Shown here: piece by piece, positions 24,890-32,306 of the stretch
How positions within the stretch are numbered: position 1 is the stretch's first letter
Layout: every line of letters starts with the position of its first letter
From: Deltaproteobacteria bacterium
GTDB taxonomy: Bacteria; Desulfobacterota; Desulfovibrionia; Desulfovibrionales; Desulfovibrionaceae
Direction: 5' to 3'
DNA length: 32,306 nucleotides
Assembly (NCBI GenBank): GCA_031275645.1
Contig: JAISOL010000052.1
Coordinates: forward strand, 1 to 32,306
Notes under the pieces: generated by a model
Databases searched by the model: none
What the model was told of the DNA's origin: nothing
Seen by the model: the letters and a program-made list of their open reading frames with translations, nothing else
Position numbers and translations under genes: made by a program

Positions 24890-26161
24890 TCAGGTAGAGG
24901 CCGTGAGGCCGTCGGCCAGGCTCAGACGGTAGGCGCGCCAGGCCGGAATAAGGCAGGTGAGAAAGCCGGCCGCGGCGATTCCGCCCAGCAGCAGCAGTTC
25001 GCCCGTTCCCGGCGGGGAGACGTGGAGGGCTATGCCGTAGCTGTCGGCGAGCGTCGGCCCCAGAGCGAGCAGCAGCAGGACAAGCAGGAGCAGCCCGCAG
25101 GCCATGCCCGCGCACAGGAGCAGAAATCCCTCGCAGGCGAGCAGGATGAGTATGTCCAGCGGGCGCGCCCCGGCGGAGCGCAGTATGGCCAGCTCTCTGC
25201 GGCGCTCCCCCAGGCCGGCCAGAATGGCCGAAGCCAGACCGGCCAGGCCGGTAAAGATCACCAGACCGGAAACAAGAAAAAGGGCCTGTTCGCCCGTGCT
25301 GACCAGACGCCAGATCTGATCCATGGCCACGCCCGGCATGACGCCGGTCAGGGCCTCCTCTTTCCAGTTTCTGATATCCTGCTGCAAGGCGAAGACGCGG
25401 GAGCGGCTTTTCATCCCCACCAGCAGGGCCGTGATGCTTTTGGGTTCCAGATTGAATTTCCGCACCTGATCCGGGCGGATCTCCAGGCCGCGTATGGGCG
25501 CGCCGCCCTGCCAGTTGAGATGGATGGCTTCCATGGCTTCAAGGCTGATGTACAGGGATCTGTCCACGGGAGTGCCGGTGGGCCGCAGGACGCCGGAAAC
25601 GACAAAAGGCTTGTCCTCGTGCCGCGCCAGTTGAGCGCCGCTGTTGCCGTGGCTTAAAATAATCCTGCTGCCCGGAACGTAGCCGTGTTTTTTGGCGACT
25701 TCCGAGCCTGTGACCACATCGAAAAGATCGCTGAAGCTCCCGCCCTGCGCGAGTTGCAGTTCTCTCCCCCCGCGGAAGCGGTAGCGCGTGAAGAAATCGG
25801 CGCTGGTGCCCACAACGGGATAGCCGTTGTGGGAATCCCCCAGGGATATGGGAACGCTCCAGGCCACATCCGGCCGCGCGGCAATGCTCAGGGCGCTTTT
25901 CCAGCTCATGTTGTTGGTGGCTCCGCCCAGGTGGAACACGGCGTAAAGCATAAGCTGCATATCGCCGCCGCGCGCCCCGACCACAAGATCCACGCCGGAT
26001 ACCGCCTGCACGAAGCTCTCCCGCACCTGGGTTCTGACCCGCTCCAGGCCGAGCAGAAGCGTTGTGGACAAGGCGATGGAAAGGACGACCAGCAGCAGGG
26101 TGCCCCGCCTGTTCCAGGCGCTTTTTCCGGCGAGAAAGAAAAGATAGGTAAAGCGGATCAT
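24890..26161 (-). CDS. FtsX/MacB-type ABC transporter permease (Zrg-like)
   Basis: A 423-residue permease from the ATG at 26161. One membrane segment near residues 20-42 is followed by a periplasmic MacB-like domain of some 230 residues (GVDLVVGARGGDMQLMLYAVF..., PVVGTSADFF). Three membrane segments follow near the C-terminus, with GLGERRRELAILRSAGARPLDI as the FtsX coupling helix. The ATG sits one base after the ATPase stop (TGAGATG), so translation is coupled. With the ATPase it forms an ABC pair of the mechanotransmission type, probably acting on the periplasmic zinc-binding protein rather than exporting a macrolide. The exact transported substrate is inference from context. Confidence 0.88.
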   Translation of the reverse strand: MIRFTYLFFLAGKSAWNRRGTLLLVVLSIALSTTLLLGLERVRTQVRESFVQAVSGVDLVVGARGGDMQLMLYAVFHLGGATNNMSWKSALSIAARPDVAWSVPISLGDSHNGYPVVGTSADFFTRYRFRGGRELQLAQGGSFSDLFDVVTGSEVAKKHGYVPGSRIILSHGNSGAQLARHEDKPFVVSGVLRPTGTPVDRSLYISLEAMEAIHLNWQGGAPIRGLEIRPDQVRKFNLEPKSITALLVGMKSRSRVFALQQDIRNWKEEALTGVMPGVAMDQIWRLVSTGEQALFLVSGLVIFTGLAGLASAILAGLGERRRELAILRSAGARPLDILILLACEGFLLLCAGMACGLLLLVLLLLALGPTLADSYGIALHVSPPGTGELLLLGGIAAAGFLTCLIPAWRAYRLSLADGLTAST

Positions 26162-26162
26162 C

Positions 26163-26900
26163 TCAGCGGCCCGCGCGGCGGTTAAGTTCCTCAAAATTCG
26201 CCGCCGAGGAGAATTCGGCGGCCAGTCCCTGATCGTGGCTCACAAAGATCAGGGTTGAGCCGGAATTTTCACATTCGCGCAGCAGAAGGCGCAAAAAATC
26301 CCTGCGCCTGTCCGCGTCCAGGGAAGAGGTCGGCTCATCGGCAATAAGCAGCTCCGGGCCGCCTATGAGGGCGCGGGCCGCGGCCACCCTCTGCTGCTGC
26401 CCCACGGACAGGTGCGCGACCCGGCGCTCCCAGAGTTCCGCCCGCAAATCAAGGCATTCCAGCAGGTTTCGCGCCGCCAGCGCCGCGCTCCCGGCCTGCC
26501 GGGCGGCTCTGGCGGCGCGCCTTGCGGAAAAGCGGCAGGGGATCAGGACATTTTCCAGTATGGACAAATAAGGGACAAGATTAAACTGCTGGAAAATCAC
26601 GCCGACGTGATCTCCCCGGAACCTGTCCCTGGCGGCTCCGCCCAGCTTGTGCAGAGCCGTGCCCTGCACCGAGACCTCCCCTTCCGAAGCCGTCAGGACG
26701 CCGGAAAGGAGGCCGAGCAGGGTGCTTTTGCCGCTGCCGCTCGGCCCGAAAATAAACAGGCGCTCCCCCGCCTTTATGGTCAGCTCGGGGATATGCAGCA
26801 CCGGATTCTCCTGCCCCGGCCAGGCGAAGGAGACGGCGCGCAGGCTCACGGCCGGCGGCGCGGCTTCCTCGGAAGAGAGCCGGGGCTCCGCCCTTACCAT
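26163..26900 (-). CDS. ABC transporter ATPase (LolD/MacB type, Zrg-like)
   Basis: The 245-residue ATPase has Walker A GPSGSGKST near 53-61, the Q-loop VIFQQFNLVPYLSILEN, the signature LSVGQQQRVAAARALIGGPE, Walker B LLIADEPTSSLD and the H-loop FVSHDQG. It is of the LolD/MacB/FtsE group that works with FtsX-type permeases. It overlaps the end of the DUF2796 gene by 7 nt and the permease starts one base after its stop. The trio is translated as a unit. Confidence 0.93.
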   Translation of the reverse strand: MVRAEPRLSSEEAAPPAVSLRAVSFAWPGQENPVLHIPELTIKAGERLFIFGPSGSGKSTLLGLLSGVLTASEGEVSVQGTALHKLGGAARDRFRGDHVGVIFQQFNLVPYLSILENVLIPCRFSARRAARAARQAGSAALAARNLLECLDLRAELWERRVAHLSVGQQQRVAAARALIGGPELLIADEPTSSLDADRRRDFLRLLLRECENSGSTLIFVSHDQGLAAEFSSAANFEELNRRAGR

Positions 26901-27502
26901 CTCAGGCGGTTTTCACCGGGAGTCAGTTCCGCGGCTTTCTGCCCCTTGCCGGTGATTAACTGCGCTTCAATTTCGTTAACTCCCGGGAATTTTTTGAACA
27001 GATCCAGCTCAAGAGAATTCAGAGCGGCAGGATTGGCGCAGTGGAAAGTAAAAGCGGCGTCAAGGTCGGCATGGCCTTCCTCTCCTTCATGCTCTTCCTC
27101 CCCCTCATGCTTTTCAGGCGCGGGCGCCGCCGCTCCGGCGGCCGGGCGCGCGGCTTCCCCTCCGGCAGGCGGGGCAAGGAGTTCAGCGCTCAAGGCCCCG
27201 GATTCCAGCTCAATTTCCGCGCTCCGGCAACGGGCCGCCGCCGGGAAGAGGAAAAGTTCATCCGCGCGGTGCAGAAGCAGAGCCATATGGCGGGCTTCAT
27301 CCTTCTGGGCCGCGCTTTCCGGAGCGTGCTCAAAAGAAAGCAGGTTGGCCAGAGGCGTTTCCAGCTCAATTTCCACCGTCCCGCCTTCCACGGCGATATT
27401 CATATGCGCCACGCCGTGTTCGTGCGGGCCGTGCGCGTAAGCGGCCGCAACCGCAAAAACGGGGGAACAAAAAAGAAAGAGCAGTAAAAATGATTTTTTC
27501 AT
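26894..27502 (-). CDS. Periplasmic zinc-binding protein, DUF2796 (ZrgA-like)
   Basis: The 202-residue exported protein has a signal peptide (about 1-23) followed at once by a histidine-rich mature start, HGPHEHGVAHMNI. A second metal-binding stretch, EKHEGEEEHEGEEGHAD, lies near residues 133-150. The pattern MNIAVEGGTVEIELETPLANLL and FHCANPAAL...ELDLFKKFPGV is DUF2796, the family of Vibrio cholerae ZrgA. It should hold zinc in the periplasm for uptake. AAGGAAA lies 7 nt before the ATG. It is first in the zinc cluster, with a Zur-type operator upstream. Confidence 0.88.
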   Translation of the reverse strand: MKKSFLLLFLFCSPVFAVAAAYAHGPHEHGVAHMNIAVEGGTVEIELETPLANLLSFEHAPESAAQKDEARHMALLLHRADELFLFPAAARCRSAEIELESGALSAELLAPPAGGEAARPAAGAAAPAPEKHEGEEEHEGEEGHADLDAAFTFHCANPAALNSLELDLFKKFPGVNEIEAQLITGKGQKAAELTPGENRLRW

Positions 27503-27562
27503 CCGAATTTTCCTTATGGTCTGAGGTCTGTCCCCGATTACTGTCCACAGCTTTTTCGGTGC

Positions 27563-27581
27563 AATGATATATTATTTCATT
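27563..27581 (-). promoter_or_regulatory. Candidate Zur operator of the zinc-uptake operon
   Basis: AATGATATATTATTTCATT is a 19-bp inverted repeat with 8 of 9 pairs matched around a central T. It resembles proteobacterial Zur boxes of the GTTATA-TATAAC type in size, AT content and symmetry. It lies 61 nt upstream of the first gene's start, and on the - strand a TTGACA (27589-27584) sits directly before it. A repressor bound here would block the promoter. A Zur gene lies in the same cluster. Confidence 0.65.
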
Positions 27582-27630
27582 TTTGTCAAGGTCCGGATCG
27601 TTTCACACTTATTTTTCGCGCGGCCGGCTT

Positions 27631-29670
27631 TTACAGTACGCCTATGTTCCAGTTGAACTCGCTGGAGCGGGGGGGGCTTTCCTTCTCTTTGGCCCCGCCG
27701 CGCGAGGCTTTGGGCGGAGATTCGCCAATCTGCACAAAGGTGCTGTATCCGGCCCGTTCCAGCAGGGGGATTTTCGAACCCAGATCCAGAGGCCAGGCCG
27801 GATACAGCCAGACGTTCTGCCCGTAGCGCCTGCTCCAGAATCCTTCCTTTTTGGGGCTGAACCACAGTTCGTCGGCTTTCAGGGGGCCGGCGCCGTAGCG
27901 GGTGATGCCCACGGGCAGGAATCCCTTGCTGACTATGCCCAGGGGCAGGGGGCTTTGTCCGGGCAGGGCGAGGTAATCTTCCTCCCCCAGTTCCGGGCTG
28001 ACCAGCGCCCGGCTGAAGCCCATTTTTTTCAGAGCCTCCACTGCCGGCCCGTTGGTGACGTTGCAAAAGGGCCCGGCGTTGAGGGCGAGACCCCGGAGCG
28101 TGTCAAACATGGAGATCTGCCAGGGTGAGTTGCAGACGAAGTGCCTCGCTCCGTCGCGTCTGGCCCTGGAAATCAGCCTGAGCCAGCGATCCTCCTCCTC
28201 CGGCCAGATCACCGGCGGGAGCCACCAGAAAATGCGGCTGAACAGGGTACGGGAAATCTCAAGCAGAGCGCGGGGTGAAAGCCAGATGCCCTGCACCGTG
28301 CCCTGGCCTATTCCGCTCTTGCCTTCCATCCCGCGCGGCAGGCTCCCCCGCAGCATTATATCCAGGCGGCGGGCCTTGCCGGCCGGAGCGGGCAGCTCCG
28401 GCTCGAAATCCGGGATGTTTCCGGCCTCTCCCCGCTCAGGCTTGCGCGCCTCCAGGCGCTTGCGCCATTCCCGCAGGAGGCTCAGCAGCCCCGCTTCCCG
28501 CCTGTCCAGCAAAAAAACCGGAGTTCCGTTTTTGGGGGTTTTATGCTTGGGAACTTTCAGGGTCAGGGAGCCGTTTTTGGGCAGAGCGCGCTGCAGGGAA
28601 AGAGTCTGGTGCCAGGGCTCGTCCTCGTAGCCCACCCGCAGGAAATCTCCGGCCAGAAGTTCCATCCTGGTCTTCAACAGAATTTCTCCCGCCTCTCCCG
28701 GGGCGATTTTTCCGCACAACAATCCGGAAGCTGTCTGAAGCTTCTGCTTTTCTCCGGGCTTTGTTTCGCCGAAGGCCGTGGGGGTGGCTTTGCGCTGGGG
28801 CAGAAATCCGGCTCTGCTGCCGGGGCGCCCGAGAGAGAGCTCCAGCAGGGACAGGGCTTCACGCCTGGCCTGGGTCTCGCCCGGGCAATCGCGCAGAAGG
28901 CGGTAGGCGCTTACCGTGTGAAAAACGTAATGCGCCCCCTTTTTGCGTCCCTCTATTTTCCAGGAGAGAACTCCCGGCATATCCAGCAGGGTCTTGACCA
29001 GCACATCCAGAGAGAGATCCAGGCAGGAGAAGAACCTCCCCTCTCTCCCTCCCTGAGTGTAGATCCGGCGGCAGGGCTGCACGCAACGGCCGCGCAGGCC
29101 GCTTTTTCCCCCCAGGTAGCTGGACCACCAGCAACGCCCGGAGACATTATAGCAGAGCGCCCCGTGGACAAAGACCTCCAGGCCCAGCCCAGGCGGCAGA
29201 GCCGCGTGCAGCAGGCGTATTTCATCAAGGGAAAGCTCGCGCGGCAGGACCACTCTGCTGGCTCCCGCCTTTACGGCCGCGAGGCAGGCCCGCTGATGGG
29301 TCAGGCCGGCCAGGGTGGAAAAGAAAATTTCACCGCTGTAACCGGCCTGGCGCGCCAGATCCGGCAGAGCCAGATCCTGCACGATCAGGGCGTCCGGCGC
29401 CGGGCCGAGCAGCACGCGCCGGAGCAGTCTGGCGGCCTGGCCTATCTCGCCGGGTTTGAGAAAAGTGTTCAGAGCCAGATAAATTTTACGGCCTTCGGCC
29501 TGGGCCAGATCCGTCAGCCTGCCGAGTTCCTCGGTCGAAAAATTCTCGGCCTGCATACGGGCCGAAAAATGCTTCAGCCCCAGATAAAGAGCGTCGGCTC
29601 CGGCCGCCAGAGCCGCCAGGGCCGAGGAGATATCCCCGGCCGGAGCCAGAAGTTCGGGTTTAGCGGACAT
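27631..29670 (-). CDS. U32 family peptidase / RNA hydroxylase (RlhA-like)
   Basis: The 679-residue protein has the U32 start PELLAPAGDISSALAALAAGADALYLG and the cysteine set C173, C180, C196, C200 (CYNVSGRC, then GLRGRCVQPCR) that binds an iron-sulfur cluster. SWKIEGRKKG near residue 240 is also typical. Members of this length, with a long C-terminal half, include RlhA, which makes 5-hydroxycytidine in 23S rRNA; the shorter TrhP acts on tRNA. Two Trp follow C180, where family members often have Leu/Met. Which RNA is modified cannot be told. It starts 5 nt after rnhB ends, so the two are probably co-transcribed. Confidence 0.85.
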   Translation of the reverse strand: MSAKPELLAPAGDISSALAALAAGADALYLGLKHFSARMQAENFSTEELGRLTDLAQAEGRKIYLALNTFLKPGEIGQAARLLRRVLLGPAPDALIVQDLALPDLARQAGYSGEIFFSTLAGLTHQRACLAAVKAGASRVVLPRELSLDEIRLLHAALPPGLGLEVFVHGALCYNVSGRCWWSSYLGGKSGLRGRCVQPCRRIYTQGGREGRFFSCLDLSLDVLVKTLLDMPGVLSWKIEGRKKGAHYVFHTVSAYRLLRDCPGETQARREALSLLELSLGRPGSRAGFLPQRKATPTAFGETKPGEKQKLQTASGLLCGKIAPGEAGEILLKTRMELLAGDFLRVGYEDEPWHQTLSLQRALPKNGSLTLKVPKHKTPKNGTPVFLLDRREAGLLSLLREWRKRLEARKPERGEAGNIPDFEPELPAPAGKARRLDIMLRGSLPRGMEGKSGIGQGTVQGIWLSPRALLEISRTLFSRIFWWLPPVIWPEEEDRWLRLISRARRDGARHFVCNSPWQISMFDTLRGLALNAGPFCNVTNGPAVEALKKMGFSRALVSPELGEEDYLALPGQSPLPLGIVSKGFLPVGITRYGAGPLKADELWFSPKKEGFWSRRYGQNVWLYPAWPLDLGSKIPLLERAGYSTFVQIGESPPKASRGGAKEKESPPRSSEFNWNIGVL

Positions 29671-29675
29671 GTTTT

Positions 29676-30443
29676 TTAGTGTTTTACCTGGAGTCGGAAT
29701 TGCGGGCCGGAGTCAGCCGGCGGAAAAGAAAATTCAAGCTGTTTCTCCTCGCGCGCCGCCGGAATCCTGAAGCTGCGGCGATGCTGGGGGCTTAAGCCGT
29801 ACAGGGCGATTTTTTCCAGGTGCTCTCTGGTGGCATAGCCCTTGTGCCGGGCAAATTCGTAAGGGGGCCAGCGCCGTCCCAGAGCGGCCATGAGCCGGTC
29901 ACGCCGGGTTTTGGCCAGAACGGAGGCGGCGGATATGGCCGGGATCAGCGCGTCTCCGTGTATCACGGGAAACTGGGGGGGAGGGAGAGGGGCGGGGGGA
30001 TTTTTCCGGGAGAGGCGCCATTGGCCCGCCGGAATGGCGAACGGCCCGTCCACGAGAAGCGGCAGGCTGAAAACCTCCCTTTTTCCGGCGGCCGCGAGAG
30101 CCAGCACGGCCCGGCTCATGGCCCGGAAGGTGGCGTTGAGAATGTTCGCCTTGTCTATTTCCGGCGGCCAGGACAGACCCAGCCCCCAGAGCAGGCCGCT
30201 GGAGAGAATGGCCAGAGCCAGAGCTTCCCGCCGGGCGGGACTGAGCTTCTTGGAATCGGTCAGGCCGGGAAAAACGGAAAAATCGAAACCCGGCGGAATC
30301 AGGACAGCGGCCGCGCTTACCGGCCCGGCGAGGCAGCCCCGCCCGGCTTCGTCCAATCCCAGGTGCCAGCCGCGCAAAAGATAGGGCGGACAGGCCGCGG
30401 GCCGCTCCGGAGAAAGCCCGGAATTTTTTTCAGGCTTGAGCAA
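29676..30443 (-). CDS. rnhB: Ribonuclease HII
   Basis: The 255-residue enzyme removes RNA from RNA-DNA hybrids and misincorporated ribonucleotides. The catalytic DEAGRG is at 31-36, LTDSKKLS near 61, LLVDGPF near 130, and ISAASVLAKTRRD with the second catalytic acid near 182. HKGYATREHL and GLSPQHRRSF are typical of RnhB. An insert of about 15 residues with Pro-rich sequence follows the VDG motif. The start is a TTG at 30443, 5 nt after the upstream stop; no ATG or GTG alternative exists before DEAGRG. The N-terminal 25 residues look non-conserved. Confidence 0.93.
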   Translation of the reverse strand: MLKPEKNSGLSPERPAACPPYLLRGWHLGLDEAGRGCLAGPVSAAAVLIPPGFDFSVFPGLTDSKKLSPARREALALAILSSGLLWGLGLSWPPEIDKANILNATFRAMSRAVLALAAAGKREVFSLPLLVDGPFAIPAGQWRLSRKNPPAPLPPPQFPVIHGDALIPAISAASVLAKTRRDRLMAALGRRWPPYEFARHKGYATREHLEKIALYGLSPQHRRSFRIPAAREEKQLEFSFPPADSGPQFRLQVKH

Positions 30444-30448
30444 GGGAG

Positions 30449-32306
30449 CTAAACCAGTTCACGCAGGAGCTTGTCGGCGCTGCCCGGAGAATTGAGAAGA
30501 AAGCCCTGCACCATATCCGCCCCCATGTCCATGCAGAACTCCAGTTGGGGTTCCGTCTCCACTCCGCTCAGGCAGATCTCCTTGCCGGAGTAATGCCCCA
30601 GATCGGAGACCAGCTTGATGAAATGCCCGGCGAACTCGTCGGTGTAAGCATGCAGGTACATGGGCGAGATCTTGATGATATCCACGGGCAGATTGCGCAT
30701 GTTTATGAAGGAGGAACTGCCGGAGCCGAAATCGTCCATGACCACCTGCATGCCCTGGCGGCGGAATTCGGCGCAGTATTCCAGGGTGCTTTTGCGTTCG
30801 CTCAGGGCCGTGCCTTCGTTGATGCCCACAATTATGTTGCGGAGGTTGACGCCGCTGTCCCTGAGAATGCCCTTGAACTTCTGCACCACGTTTTTCTGTT
30901 TGAACTGGGCCGCGGAAAGGTTGATGCTCAGGGTGAAATCCTTGTGCCCGCTTTCGTTGATTTGCCTGCAAAAGCTCGTGACCCGGCGCAGCACATGATC
31001 GCCTATGGGTATGATCAGCCCCAGGTATTCGGCCAGTCCTATGAAATCCTTGGGCAGAATGAATTTGCCGTCTCTGTCGCGCAGACGGAGCAGAGCTTCG
31101 CCTCCCGCCAGTTCCAGCCGCCGGCTGCTTTGCGGGTTCAGCCTGTAATAGGGCTGATAGAGAATTTCGAAGCCGGAGAAATCGTTTTCCATGGCCCTGC
31201 GCAGCAGGTTTTCTATCTCCGAGCGGGTTATGGTATCCGCGTCCAGTCCTTCGGTATAGTAGGCGTAGTTGTTTTTGCCCATTTTTTTCGCCTGGTACAT
31301 GGCGAGATCCGCTTTTTTGAGGACGGAGCGGGGGCTTTCCAACTGCGCGATGAATTCCACCACCCCTATGCTCAGAGAGCAGTAAAATTCCTTGTCCAAG
31401 GAGTTCCAGGGCCGTCGCGCCCTTTCAAGCAGTTCTTCCAGGTATTCCGGAACATGGAAGCCGTTGGAGAAATCGACGATTACCACAAATTCGTCCCCGC
31501 CCAGGCGGAAAACCAGGTTTTTACCATGAAAGACCCGCTTCAGAAATTCGGCAAAGGCGACAAGCACGCCATCCCCGTAGTCATGCCCGAAGCTGTCGTT
31601 GACTATCTTGAAGTCGTCCAGGTCTATGAAAAAAAGATAAGCCGGGGTTTTGACGGTATGTAAATTCTTCAGCATGCGGCTGAGCTCTTCGTCGCAAGCC
31701 TGGCGGTTGGACAAGCCGGTGAGGTAGTCCGTGAGAACGCGTTCCTGGAGCCCGGCCCCGGCCTGCCCGCCGGGATGCTTACGGCAGATAAGCAGCCGCG
31801 CCTGACCCCGCTCCGCCCAGGGGATTGTTTCCATGCGGATCAGCCATTGCTCCCCGCCGTCAAGGCTCAGCTCGAAATCTCCTTCCCCCGTGGAGCGCGT
31901 CTTGTCCGAAGGGATAGGAAACTTGCCGTTCCTTTCCGGGCAAGCCTCACCAAAGGCGGCTCTGAAAGAGGAACTGGCAAAAATGACGGCGTCGCTTTCC
32001 GCATCCAGAACGCAGACGCAGGCGTCGATTTTGTCCAGAATAGCGGCGCAGACTTCTTTGGGGAGCGGAGAGGATTTCCTTGTATTTTTGCTCATGGCGT
32101 AATTCCGGCTGGGAGTATCTTTATTTTTTTTTACAAGTTCTTCAACATAGCGTTTATAGTCGCGTTCCGCAATCGCAAATTGGCGGCCGCGCAAGCGGGC
32201 GCCCGCCACGAAGGCGCGGGCGGAACTCGTTTCGCCGTCAAGCGCCGAAGTGAGCGTCTTAAAGTTAAAATGCTTTAGATGCGCCTGGCGGAGACGCTCC
32301 GGGTTT
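30449..32306 (-). CDS. GGDEF-EAL protein, N-terminus beyond the window
   Basis: The frame reads from the window edge to TAG 30449-30451. From ATG 32095 (MSKNTRKSSPLP) there is a PAS-like sensor of about 110 residues, a GGDEF domain with FRLGGDEF intact (diguanylate cyclase), and an EAL domain. The EAL part keeps GEALLRL, SINLSAAQF, VGINEGTAL and DDFGSG. It has ISP where KID is expected and LSGVE where AEGVE is expected, so two residues used for c-di-GMP hydrolysis are replaced. I predict cyclase activity and a non-catalytic EAL. Upstream of ATG 32095 the same frame stays open to the edge with coding-like sequence (RDYKRYVEELVKKN), and GTG 32209 is the only start in it. No membrane segment is seen. 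Confidence 0.88.
   Translation of the reverse strand, partial: NPERLRQAHLKHFNFKTLTSALDGETSSARAFVAGARLRGRQFAIAERDYKRYVEELVKKNKDTPSRNYAMSKNTRKSSPLPKEVCAAILDKIDACVCVLDAESDAVIFASSSFRAAFGEACPERNGKFPIPSDKTRSTGEGDFELSLDGGEQWLIRMETIPWAERGQARLLICRKHPGGQAGAGLQERVLTDYLTGLSNRQACDEELSRMLKNLHTVKTPAYLFFIDLDDFKIVNDSFGHDYGDGVLVAFAEFLKRVFHGKNLVFRLGGDEFVVIVDFSNGFHVPEYLEELLERARRPWNSLDKEFYCSLSIGVVEFIAQLESPRSVLKKADLAMYQAKKMGKNNYAYYTEGLDADTITRSEIENLLRRAMENDFSGFEILYQPYYRLNPQSSRRLELAGGEALLRLRDRDGKFILPKDFIGLAEYLGLIIPIGDHVLRRVTSFCRQINESGHKDFTLSINLSAAQFKQKNVVQKFKGILRDSGVNLRNIIVGINEGTALSERKSTLEYCAEFRRQGMQVVMDDFGSGSSSFINMRNLPVDIIKISPMYLHAYTDEFAGHFIKLVSDLGHYSGKEICLSGVETEPQLEFCMDMGADMVQGFLLNSPGSADKLLRELV

Noticed and set aside
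24890-26900. Macrolide or lipoprotein exporter (MacB/LolCDE)
   Set aside because: The ABC pair is of that structural class, but its overlap with a DUF2796 zinc-binding gene and the ZIP and Zur neighbours point to zinc handling.
1-32306. CRISPR array, insertion sequence or integrase
   Set aside because: No regularly spaced repeats, transposase motifs or integrase genes were seen on either strand.

Overview
The window is a GC-rich, densely packed bacterial chromosome segment with only short gaps. The gene styles (PBP1A, SSB, LepA, LepB, a Zrg-like zinc cluster, a gut-prophage type tail fibre) suggest a Gram-negative bacterium, perhaps a Desulfovibrionaceae-like member of Desulfobacterota. That placement is inference from protein style and not proven by the window.

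Left part (1-13.4 kb): a phage tail-fibre remnant, a SpoU/TrmH rRNA methyltransferase, a convergent DUF4261 gene, the bifunctional penicillin-binding protein mrcA, and ssb behind a 96-bp tandem duplication that copied its leader and start codon. A tRNA-His with its own promoter and terminators follows. Then come lepA, lepB and a YhaO/SbcD-like nuclease overlapping a giant YhaN/SbcC-like ATPase, all on the + strand.

Middle part (13.6-22 kb): an eight-gene sulfate assimilation operon on the + strand. Sbp, CysT, CysW and CysA import sulfate. CysD and CysN make APS. An AprA-like flavoprotein and an AprB-like ferredoxin are predicted to reduce APS to sulfite directly. No APS kinase, CysH-type reductase or sulfite reductase lies in the window. 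This is the layout of an Apr-based assimilatory route rather than the PAPS route of enterobacteria. CysN carries a C-terminal extension of about 120 residues that is not an APS kinase.

Right part (21.9-32.3 kb), all on the - strand: a zinc-uptake cluster related to Vibrio ZrgABCDE. In transcription order it holds a His-rich periplasmic DUF2796 protein, an ABC ATPase, an FtsX/MacB-type permease, a fusion of a periplasmic DUF3299 domain to a ZIP transporter, a stand-alone DUF3299 paralogue, the regulator Zur, and a frameshifted unknown gene. A 19-bp near-perfect AT-rich palindrome upstream of the first gene is a good Zur-operator candidate. Upstream of this cluster lie a GGDEF/EAL protein with a degenerate EAL domain (its frame runs off the window edge), ribonuclease HII and a U32 peptidase/hydroxylase family protein.

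The most interesting items are the Apr-type assimilatory sulfate operon with its extended CysN, the DUF3299-ZIP fusion within a Zur-controlled zinc island, and the duplicated ssb leader.
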